From Candidatus Mycalebacterium zealandia (GTDB lineage Bacteria; Desulfobacterota_D; UBA1144; Nemesobacterales; Mycalebacteriaceae): 64,000 bases of DNA. This document shows positions 41,523 to 48,399 of the stretch, piece by piece. Every line of letters starts with the position of its first letter. The stretch's first letter is position 1. Position numbers and translations under genes: made by a program. Where the stretch lies: the NCBI GenBank assembly GCA_014075295.1, contig CP046180.1:634458-698457 (forward strand). Reading direction: 5' to 3'. A model generated the notes under the pieces. The model had not been told where the DNA came from and searched no databases. It was given only the letters and a program-made list of their open reading frames with translations.

Positions 41523-42916
41523 CCTCTTCAAAAAAAATTGTTGTTGTCGGTGGCGGAATAGCGGGGCTGAGTGCCGCGCTTGAGATTTCAGACTTCGGGA
41601 GGCGAACGGCGCCGCCGGTTGAAATTCTGGAAGCGTCCGACTCTTTCGGCGGAACAATCTCAACCGTCCGGCGGGGAGATTTCATGCTTGAACGCGGTCC
41701 CGATTCATTTTTTGCGGACGGGAACACGCTTGAATTCTGCTCAAAAATCGGAATTGCCGCGCGACTTACCGGAACTTCCGAGCGCGGGCGCAGGGTTTTT
41801 ATTATGCGCGGCGGGCGGGCTCTTGCTTTGCCGGACGGGTTTTTTATGATGGCTCCGCGCAGAATTGTTCCTTTTTTAGCAAGTCCTTTTTTTTCGCTCT
41901 CGTGCAAAATCAGAACGCTCGGTGAATTTTTTGTTCCCGTGCGTCCGGTTTCGGGTTCAGAGGAGAGCGTCGCGGATTTTATCCGCAGACGGTTCGGCGA
42001 TGAGATTTACGATAAAGCCGCCGCACCCCTTATTGGCGGAATCTATTGCGCGGAGCCGGAAACTTTGAGTGCGGAATCGGTTTTGCCCGAATTTGTCAAA
42101 ATGGAAAGAGAAAGCGGTGGAGTGCTTCGCGCTCTTGTGCGAGATGGCGGAGACAAAGGCGGCGGCGGGGCGAGGTTCGGCGGTTTTGTCGCGCCTGAGG
42201 GTGGAATGTCTGAAATGGTTGCCGCCGCGCTCCGAACCCTTCCGGGCGGTTGCGCCCGCACGGGTTTCAGAGTGTCAAAACTTGTCCGGACGCCGGGCGG
42301 ATGGGAGATTTTTTCAAGTTCGGGTGAAAAAATTTTAGCGGACGGGGTTGTTATGGCGGCTCCGTGCGGCGGAGCGGCGGATATGCTTGAACAGGCCGAT
42401 TCCGAACTTGCGCGGCTTTTGCGTTCGGTTTCGTTTTCTTCATGCGCGGTTGTGAACCTTGCTTATGAAAACGGCGCCATTGCCTCCGCGCCGGACGGTT
42501 TTGGCGTTCTTTTCCCCGAAGCGGACGCGGGCGGGGTTTTCGCGTGCTCATTTTTGAGCCGGAAGTTTCCGGCCAGAGCGCCGGACGGTTTCAGCGTTAT
42601 GCGGTTTTTTATCGAAGGAAGCGAAACCTGCGCTCTCGCAGACAGTGATGTTACGGCGCGGGCGCGCGCGGCGGCGGAGAAGTTTTTCAGCGCGCGTGGA
42701 GAGCCACTGGCCGTTACCGTGGGAAAATACGGCGGACAGATGCCCGTTTACCGCATTGGTCATCGCGATCTTGTGAGCCGGATAATGAGCGCTGCGGAAA
42801 GGGTGGGGCGGATAACGTTTGCGGGCGCGGCATACGAAGGAGTTGGAATTCCACGTTGCATAGCCAGCGGGGTGAAAGCGGGTGCGAAGGCCGTGAGATT
42901 GTCCGCGCAGGTTTGA
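41519..42916 (+). CDS. hemY: Protoporphyrinogen/coproporphyrinogen oxidase, HemY type
   Basis: 465 residues. A flavoprotein with the Rossmann motif IVVVGGGIAGLSAALEI at the N-terminus, then ILEASDSFGGTISTVRRGDFMLERGPDSFF, in two pieces that are family-typical, and a C-terminal FAD contact ERVGRITFAGAAYEGVGIPRC. The enzyme uses O2 to oxidise (proto)porphyrinogen, indicating aerobic heme synthesis. It starts with GTG in a GTGA overlap with hemH. It has no membrane anchor. The final segment is followed directly by the SDR gene with its own ribosome-binding site. Confidence 0.93.
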   Translation: MTSSKKIVVVGGGIAGLSAALEISDFGRRTAPPVEILEASDSFGGTISTVRRGDFMLERGPDSFFADGNTLEFCSKIGIAARLTGTSERGRRVFIMRGGRALALPDGFFMMAPRRIVPFLASPFFSLSCKIRTLGEFFVPVRPVSGSEESVADFIRRRFGDEIYDKAAAPLIGGIYCAEPETLSAESVLPEFVKMERESGGVLRALVRDGGDKGGGGARFGGFVAPEGGMSEMVAAALRTLPGGCARTGFRVSKLVRTPGGWEIFSSSGEKILADGVVMAAPCGGAADMLEQADSELARLLRSVSFSSCAVVNLAYENGAIASAPDGFGVLFPEADAGGVFACSFLSRKFPARAPDGFSVMRFFIEGSETCALADSDVTARARAAAEKFFSARGEPLAVTVGKYGGQMPVYRIGHRDLVSRIMSAAERVGRITFAGAAYEGVGIPRCIASGVKAGAKAVRLSAQV

Positions 42917-42974
42917 GAAAATTGCTCCGCTGCGTGTAAAATAAGCAAAATTTAATTTCAAGGAGCACGGATTT

Positions 42975-43736
42975 ATGAAACTTAAAGGTAAAGTGGCTTT
43001 AATAACGGGCGGAAGTCTCGGGCTTGGAAAGGCGACCGCGATTCTTTTCGCGCAGGAAGGCGCGACTGTTGTCATTACGGGAAGAACCGAAAAAACTCTC
43101 AAAGAGACAGTTGCGGAGGCGGAGAAAAAGGGCGTGAAAATTGAGTTTGTGGTGAGCGATGTTGCCAAGGAAGAGGATTGTCAAAGCGCGGTTGAAGAGA
43201 CCGTGAAAAAGCACGGCGCGATAGATATTCTTTTTAACAACGCGGGTGTTCTTTCGGCGGCTCCAACCCATGAAACCGCAATTGAGGAATGGGACAGAAT
43301 TTTCTCCATCAATGTGCGCGGGCTTTTTATGATGTCAAAATTTGCGGTTCCGCACATGTTAAAAAAAGGCGGCGGATGCATAGTAAACAACTCTTCAATT
43401 CTCGGGCTTAAAGCACTTCCCGGAATTGCCGCCTACACCGCCTCAAAGGGTGCCGTTACACAGTTTACAAGGGCAATGGCGCTTGATTATGCAGACAAGG
43501 GAATCAAGGTGAACGCCATATGTCCCGGCACCATAGTAACTCCGATGGTAACCAACATGATGGACGGCATGGAAGATGCGCGCGCGGCGGAGGAACTTTT
43601 TACTTCATTCCATCCGATAGGGCGTCTTGGCAATTCCGATGAAGTTGCAAGAGCGGTGCTTTTCCTGTGCCAAGACGGCGTTGATTTTATGACCGGCACC
43701 ATGCTTTCGGTGGACGGTGGCTGGATAGCCAGATAG
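42975..43736 (+). CDS. SDR-family oxidoreductase (FabG-like)
   Basis: 253 residues of classical SDR form. NAD(P) motif TGGSLGLGKA at residues 11-20, NNAGVLSAAP, the catalytic Ser in NNSSILGLK and the Tyr-x-x-x-Lys in AAYTASKGAVTQF, then the proline turn CPGTIVTP. The C-terminal FLCQDGVDFMTGTMLSVDGGW is typical. Substrate is open; ketoacyl-like reduction is likely from the family. AAGGAGCAC precedes the ATG at a good distance, and it is not overlapped with hemY. Confidence 0.88.
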   Translation: MKLKGKVALITGGSLGLGKATAILFAQEGATVVITGRTEKTLKETVAEAEKKGVKIEFVVSDVAKEEDCQSAVEETVKKHGAIDILFNNAGVLSAAPTHETAIEEWDRIFSINVRGLFMMSKFAVPHMLKKGGGCIVNNSSILGLKALPGIAAYTASKGAVTQFTRAMALDYADKGIKVNAICPGTIVTPMVTNMMDGMEDARAAEELFTSFHPIGRLGNSDEVARAVLFLCQDGVDFMTGTMLSVDGGWIAR

Positions 43737-43756
43737 TTTGCCTCTCCACTTTTGTT

Positions 43757-43828
43757 GCCGACGTAGCTCAGTGGTAGAGCAGCTCACTCGTAATGAGCAG
43801 GTCAGGAGTTCGACTCTCCTCGTCGGCT
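43757..43828 (+). tRNA. tRNA-Thr(CGT)
   Basis: 72-base cloverleaf. Acceptor GCCGACG pairs with CGTCGGC, discriminator T. The anticodon stem gctca/tgagc encloses CTCGTAA, giving anticodon CGT. T arm aggagttcgactctcct. No CCA encoded. It sits 20 bases after the SDR stop. Confidence 0.95.
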
Positions 43829-43838
43829 TTTCGGAAAA

Positions 43839-44189
43839 ATGAGCGATTTAAGCGTCCTGAGACGAGACATAAAACGCGCTTTTTCAAAGGCGCGGGTTTT
43901 TGCCGTGAACAAAAAAGTCGCGTCCGCTTCGGATGTTGTCGAAAAACTTTTGAGCGCGGGTGTAAAAACCGTTTTTTTTGACAGAGCGGACGAGGTTGAG
44001 CCGCAAGACGCGGTGTTTATGGCTTTTGAGCCCGAAGACGTTTGCGTTGCGCGGGAAGCTGCGTTCTTTGCCGCTCCCGCTTCGGCTCCGCTTGAGGTGA
44101 AAATGGGTTGCGCCTATGTTTCAGGTTTTGACGGCGAAAGCGCGGTGCTTGAAATGGCGGATTTGATAATAGCGGCAAAAAGGTCATAA
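43839..44189 (+). CDS. Small protein of unknown function after tRNA-Thr
   Basis: 116 residues. A basic N-terminal helix (SDLSVLRRDIKRAFSKAR) is followed by alternating strands and helices (VFAVNKKVASASDVVEKLL, VKTVFFDRADEVEPQDAV) and ends VLEMADLIIAAKRS. No transmembrane segment, signal or known motif is seen; it may be a compact alpha/beta fold. It lies in the run tRNA-Thr to DUF6868 with close spacing (10 bases to the next gene), so the three genes are probably co-transcribed. Confidence 0.6.
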   Translation: MSDLSVLRRDIKRAFSKARVFAVNKKVASASDVVEKLLSAGVKTVFFDRADEVEPQDAVFMAFEPEDVCVAREAAFFAAPASAPLEVKMGCAYVSGFDGESAVLEMADLIIAAKRS

Positions 44190-44199
44190 TTTTTGCGAG

Positions 44200-44676
44200 A
44201 TGGCACAGAAAAAGACAAAAGAAACCCCCGAAACAGTTTCCCGCGTCCGTAAAACGGCGGGCGGAGGCATGAAAAAAGAGGTGGAGCGGATTCAGGACAG
44301 TTTTTACGACGCGCTCAACAACGCTGACATTGCCCTGATGGAAAAGGTCTGGGTTCCGGGGAGCAAGGCGAAATGCATACATCCCGGCTGGCCCGCGATA
44401 GAGGGCTGGGACGCGATAAAGGCGAGTTGGATCAGTATTTTTGAATCTGGCGAACTCGCGAGCGTGGAAACCTCCGACATTATGATTGATGTTGGCGAAA
44501 AGGCGGCGTGGGTGAACTGTATTGAAAGACTCAACCATTTTGTTGACGGCAGAATAGTGGTAACGCTCGCGCAGGCGACCAACATTTTTGAAAACACGGA
44601 AAAGGGCTGGAGAATGACTCTTCACCATGCCTCTCCGGTTCCCATAAGCACACTTTCCGAAGGAGAATTACAGTAA
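44200..44676 (+). CDS. NTF2/SnoaL-like protein
   Basis: 158 residues. After a basic, Thr/Lys-rich tail of about 25 residues, an NTF2-like cone fold is visible: VERIQDSFYDALNNADIALMEKVW, CIHPGWPAIEGWDAIKASW, DVGEKAAWVNCIERLNHF and WRMTLHHASPVP (pieces of the SnoaL_3/DUF4440 pattern). Such proteins are small enzymes or ligand-binding adapters; catalytic residues are not certain. It overlaps none, and stops directly before the next ATG. Confidence 0.8.
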   Translation: MAQKKTKETPETVSRVRKTAGGGMKKEVERIQDSFYDALNNADIALMEKVWVPGSKAKCIHPGWPAIEGWDAIKASWISIFESGELASVETSDIMIDVGEKAAWVNCIERLNHFVDGRIVVTLAQATNIFENTEKGWRMTLHHASPVPISTLSEGELQ

Positions 44677-44922
44677 ATGACGGTTGAGGAATTGCGCGCC
44701 GCTCTGGGCTGGTGCGCGGTCATCAACTACGCGCTTCTGCTTTACTGGTTTCTTCTTTTCGTTTTCGCGCGCGAGTTTGTTTATAAAGTCCACACAAAGT
44801 GGTTCAGACTTTCGCCGGAAAAGTTTCACTCCTCTCAGTACAAAATGATGGGTTTTATGAAAATCTGTCTGTTCGTGTTCAATATCGCGCCGTATCTGGC
44901 GTTGCGGATTGTGTTTGAGTAA
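44677..44922 (+). CDS. DUF6868-like two-helix membrane protein
   Basis: 81 residues with membrane helices at about 9-32 (LGWCAVINYALLLYWFLLFV) and 60-78 (MKICLFVFNIAPYLALRIVF) and a conserved-looking KWFRLSPEKFHSSQYKMMGF loop. This matches the DUF6868 pattern as I recall it; function unknown. It begins immediately at the stop of the SnoaL-like gene (TAA then ATG). Confidence 0.7.
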   Translation: MTVEELRAALGWCAVINYALLLYWFLLFVFAREFVYKVHTKWFRLSPEKFHSSQYKMMGFMKICLFVFNIAPYLALRIVFE

Positions 44923-45585
44923 TCAAACGCTGTTCACAAAAACCGCCTGTTTTTTGAACCTCCCGTCTATTGCAAGATCAACAAGCGCTTTGGCAAGTTC
45001 GGTAACACGTACTTTGCTTCCCGCAAGTTTGAACGGCGTTATGTTCGCGTCGCGTTCGTAGTCGCCGGGCACAATCCACGGAGGGCGCACGATTGTCCAA
45101 TCAAGCGGGCCGCGCGTCAGAATTTCATATTCTCCGCGCTTGTCGTCAAGCAGACGTCGGAGATGAGTGCTTGTTTTTGTGAACAGATGCGCCACGCCGC
45201 TGAAAAATTTTCCCCTGACGCTGAACTTGTCGGTTGGCACGGACAAACTCGCGCCCGAAACCGCGACATAGCGCGAAATTTTTTCTTCCGGCATCAAGAG
45301 GGAAAGATGAAGCGCGGCTTGCGAGTGGACTTTGTATCCGGTGCGTAAATCGCTCGGGCCCAGAGCGCTTATGACCGCGTCTGAGTTTTTTATCAACTCC
45401 GCAATCGCACGCGGGTCGGTGGCGTCTCCCGTTATGATTTCAAGTCCGCCGTTTCGCGCTTCGGCAAGCGCGGGCATTCTATTCGGGTCTCTCACAAGAA
45501 TGCGGGCATTGTGTCCGCAACGCAGGCAGTAGCGGGTAGCCATTATTCCCGTGTGTCCGCTTGCTCCGAGAATGGCGAAAGTCAT
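44923..45585 (-). CDS. NAD(P)-binding NmrA/SDR-like protein
   Basis: 220 residues. The atypical SDR Rossmann motif FAILGASGHTGIMATRYCL is at the N-terminus, followed by LVRDPNRMPAL, DAVISALGPSDLRTG and VAVSGASLSVPTDKFS, and a helix WTIVRPPWIVPGDYERD. These NmrA-like proteins bind NAD(P)H as oxidoreductases or redox sensors. It overlaps obg by four bases, sharing its message, so a link with ribosome assembly is possible but unproven. Confidence 0.8.
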   Translation of the reverse strand: MTFAILGASGHTGIMATRYCLRCGHNARILVRDPNRMPALAEARNGGLEIITGDATDPRAIAELIKNSDAVISALGPSDLRTGYKVHSQAALHLSLLMPEEKISRYVAVSGASLSVPTDKFSVRGKFFSGVAHLFTKTSTHLRRLLDDKRGEYEILTRGPLDWTIVRPPWIVPGDYERDANITPFKLAGSKVRVTELAKALVDLAIDGRFKKQAVFVNSV

Positions 45586-46604
45586 TCGGCTTTACCTTCG
45601 CCAATTTCTTCAAGCAGGATTCCGATTTTGTTCACAAGCGTTTGGGTTCCCTCACCCGTAACGGCGGAAATTGTTACCGCTTCAATTCCTTTTTCCGCTA
45701 AAATTCTGGTGATTTGCTCCGCTCTTTCGCACGCTTCAGGAATGTCTGTTTTATTGAGCGCGACTATCTGCGGTTTTGCCGCGAGTTCCTCATTGTAAAG
45801 GCGCAGTTCGGAGTTGATTTTTTCATAATCTTCAAGCGGTTCCCTTTTTTCCACCGGCGACATATCAATCATGTGAACAAGAATTTTCGTCCGTTCAACG
45901 TGTTTGAGAAACCGGATTCCGAGCCCCGTGCCTTTGTGTGCGCCCTCAATAATTCCGGGGATGTCCGCCATTGTGAAGGTTTTGTGATCGCCCCATCTGA
46001 CCACGCCCAGGCTTGGAACAAGCGTTGTGAAAGGGTAGTCCGCTATCTTGGGTCTCGCGGCGGAAACCTTTGATATCAGGGTTGATTTGCCCGCGTTTGG
46101 AAAACCCGTTATTCCGACATCGGCGAGCAGTTTCAGTTCAAGAAAAATCTCGAAGTTTTCCCCCGGTTGTCCGTCGTCCGCTCTGCGCGGCGCCTGATTT
46201 GTTGAAGTAGTGAACCTTAAGTTTCCTCTGCCGCCCCTGCCGCCCCGCGCGGCGATAACGCTTTCTCCGTCATGGCGCAAGTCCGCGAGAATTTCCCGCG
46301 TTTCCGAATTGCGGACAACCGTTCCCACGGGCACGGATATGACGAGACTGTCTCCGCTCGCGCCGTGTTTGCCCGACCCCTCGCCGTGAGCTCCGCGCTT
46401 CGCGCGGTAGTGCCGCTGGTATCGGCAGTCAAGCAGTGAAGAAACCTGCCCGCTTGCCGAAACCGTCACATCTCCGCCATCTCCGCCGTCTCCGCCGCTG
46501 GGACCGCCCCTCGGCACATGCTTTTCCCTCCGGAAACTCATGCACCCGTTCCCGCCCGCGCCGGACTGGATATATATTTTTGCTTCGTCTATGAACTTGA
46601 CCAT
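45582..46604 (-). CDS. obg: GTPase Obg
   Basis: 340 residues. Essential GTPase in ribosome large-subunit maturation. The glycine-rich OBG fold (GGNGCMSFRREKHVPRGGP, GGDGGDVTVSASG) spans residues 1-160, then the G domain: P-loop GFPNAGKSTLISKVS, switch II ADIPGIIEGAHKGTGLG, NKTD and SAVTGEG. No C-terminal TGS-like domain. ATG at 46604 is 8 bases after TATAAT on the minus strand, so its message may be leaderless. Confidence 0.96.
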   Translation of the reverse strand: MVKFIDEAKIYIQSGAGGNGCMSFRREKHVPRGGPSGGDGGDGGDVTVSASGQVSSLLDCRYQRHYRAKRGAHGEGSGKHGASGDSLVISVPVGTVVRNSETREILADLRHDGESVIAARGGRGGRGNLRFTTSTNQAPRRADDGQPGENFEIFLELKLLADVGITGFPNAGKSTLISKVSAARPKIADYPFTTLVPSLGVVRWGDHKTFTMADIPGIIEGAHKGTGLGIRFLKHVERTKILVHMIDMSPVEKREPLEDYEKINSELRLYNEELAAKPQIVALNKTDIPEACERAEQITRILAEKGIEAVTISAVTGEGTQTLVNKIGILLEEIGEGKAE

Positions 46605-46612
46605 CGGGGGGA

Positions 46613-46618
46613 ATTATA
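46613..46618 (-). promoter_or_regulatory. -10 box just before obg start
   Basis: ATTATA on the plus strand (TATAAT on minus) lies 8 bases before the obg ATG. A start 6-7 bases further would be at or next to the ATG. No Shine-Dalgarno sequence in that gap. Confidence 0.45.
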
Positions 46619-46662
46619 CTTGAATCGCGTTCGCGGGATTTGAATGTGGAAACGCGTTTCGC

Positions 46663-47106
46663 TTAATCGCGTTTTCCGACTTTTTCGGGCTTGATGCCGG
46701 TTTTTTCAATCACGGCTTGCGTAATGCCGTTCCAGTAGAGCCACCAGTGTGAGTTTTCCTTGTGGTTGCCGAGTTGCTGCTGGGCGTAAAGCAGGGCGTG
46801 TTCGGGTTTGTTCTGGTAAAGCAGAAGTTTCTCGGCCGCTTTCCTCACCTCTTTCTCGTCAACGGGAATTTTATCCAGCTGAGTTTGCAGAATCTCTTTT
46901 ATAGCCGCGATTTCACCCGACACAACCTCCATTCCGTCCGCGATGCGTTTGCATTGCTTCTTTACATCGCCTTCAAGGGTGGCGTTCTGTTTTTTCATCA
47001 AGTCGGCAAAATCGCGCAGTTTGTCCGCCGTGTCGCGCGCTTTGTCTGTTTCTATGATGATTTTTGTTATCGCTTTTGCGCTAAGAGCCACCGTCTTTTT
47101 CTCCAC
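46663..47106 (-). CDS. Coiled-coil protein of unknown function
   Basis: 147 residues, mainly helical: IIIETDKARDTADKLRDFAD and KKQCKRIADGMEVVSGEIAA are heptad-like, with a last third (QNKPEHALLYAQQQLGNHKE, then HWWLYWNGITQAVIEKTG) that looks globular. No signal or membrane helix. Start GTG 47106 overlaps the end of the DUF1460 remnant by 26 bases; a second GTG at 47091 has a GGAG upstream and may be the true start. No family recognised. Confidence 0.55.
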   Translation of the reverse strand: MEKKTVALSAKAITKIIIETDKARDTADKLRDFADLMKKQNATLEGDVKKQCKRIADGMEVVSGEIAAIKEILQTQLDKIPVDEKEVRKAAEKLLLYQNKPEHALLYAQQQLGNHKENSHWWLYWNGITQAVIEKTGIKPEKVGKRD

Positions 47107-47612
47107 GCCCGATGGGTCTGAAAATTGTCAATCCGGGCTTGCCTTTAATATATGCCGTAATTTCCTCGTCCGCCACTTTTCCAAGTTCTTTTCTTGACGA
47201 AGCGTGTCTCAGGTATGTCGTGTTTCCCTTTTTAATGATTATTCCCGTGTGGGTAACGCCAAGCCCTCCGGCTGTCGCGTAAATTCCCGCATAGTCTCCG
47301 GTTTGCAGGCGGTCTATTACATCCGGGGACAGGTTTTCGGGTTTTATAAACCATATGCGGACGGTTCTTTCAGGGATTTTATCAAGGAAGTTTGTTCCGT
47401 CCGGTTTTTTGTTAAGCGTCTTTTTGGTGCTTTCCGCCGAGACTTTGCCGACAAGCCGGGTCATGTTTTCAACAAAAACATGTTTGCCCGCGAGCCAATC
47501 CAGAAAAAATGCCTGCGAGACTCATATGATACGGCGCCGTCCTTATAGCGCACTTTTTTGAGGTTGTCCGTAAATTCGTTAAAACCGCCGCCGCTTTCGC
47601 CGGAATTTTCAT
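47081..47612 (-). pseudogene. Decayed DUF1460 amidase-like gene
   Basis: The downstream frame (47081-47464, 127 residues, MTRLVGKVSAEST... then TGDYAGIYATAGGLGVTHTG and TYLRHASSRKELGKV) is the C-terminal half of DUF1460, an N-acetylmuramyl-L-alanine amidase-like family. The preceding segment is in another frame (FNEFTDNLKKVRYKDG, YESRRHFF) and joins at a run of six A on the plus strand at 47504-47509; adding one base restores FFLDWLAGKHVFVENMTR. The part with the catalytic Cys is missing because the frame runs into the prepilin peptidase stop. So the gene is truncated at its 5' end and frameshifted, and is likely inactive. Confidence 0.7.
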
Positions 47613-47619
47613 TCTCCCA

Positions 47620-48399
47620 TTATCCCATAAAGAAAAACAAAAACGAGGAAACCGCTATAAACGGGGCGAAGGGGAAAATTTGAGACACGGCCCGCCCGTA
47701 CAGTTTCAGATACGCGACTCCGCCTATTGCGCCGGTTATGGAAGCCACGAGAATCACGGACGGAACGTCCGCCGCGCCTACAAACGTTCCCACGCCCGCC
47801 ATGAGTTTCACATCACCCATTCCAAGCCCTTCCTTTTTTTTCAATGCTTTGTAAATAAGCGCCGCGACCAGCAGAATGCCTCCTCCGAGCGCGCCTCCGA
47901 CCGCCGCATCCGCGAAAAGTCCGAGCGGGACGGAGAACAGGATTCCCGCCGCCGCAAAGGGAAGGGTAATGAAATCCGGCACGGTCATGGTGGAGAGGTC
48001 AAAGGCGCTCGCCGCGATAAGCGCGTAGAGAAAAATAAAATACCGCAACGCCTCAAAAGAGAGTCCGAAAACATAAACCGCCGCGACCGCGCTTGCCGCG
48101 CACAATGTTTCAACGGCGGGATAAAACAGCGAAAACCGGGCTCCGCACCGCAGGCAAGCGCCACGACAGATGAAAAACCCCGCGACCGGAATATTGGCGT
48201 AAAACTTGACGGGTTTTAAACAGGTTTCGCATGCCGAAGGCGGGCTTATAACGGACAACCCTTTTGGCACGCGCCGGACGCACAAGCAGAGAAAACTTCC
48301 AAGCGCGCCGCCGATGAAAAACAGCGCCACCCAAAGCAAAAAAGAATAGGGCGGGGGGATTTTAACCGCCTCGCCGCGCGGGAGCCGCGCTCTTTTCAC
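47620..48399 (-). CDS. Prepilin leader peptidase / N-methyltransferase
   Basis: 259 residues. The zinc-binding CxxC pairs CETCLKPVKF and CLRCGARFSLF are near the N-terminus. The membrane aspartyl protease residues are in AFDLSTMTVPDFI and the GxGD motif in GLGMGDVKLMAGVGTF. Eight helices alternate. It processes and N-methylates type IV pilin or type II secretion pseudopilins. GTG at 48399 overlaps the end of the AAA ATPase gene by 38 bases; that start is uncertain. No pilin gene is in the window. With dprA and ligE it points to DNA uptake ability. Confidence 0.88.
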   Translation of the reverse strand: MKRARLPRGEAVKIPPPYSFLLWVALFFIGGALGSFLCLCVRRVPKGLSVISPPSACETCLKPVKFYANIPVAGFFICRGACLRCGARFSLFYPAVETLCAASAVAAVYVFGLSFEALRYFIFLYALIAASAFDLSTMTVPDFITLPFAAAGILFSVPLGLFADAAVGGALGGGILLVAALIYKALKKKEGLGMGDVKLMAGVGTFVGAADVPSVILVASITGAIGGVAYLKLYGRAVSQIFPFAPFIAVSSFLFFFMG

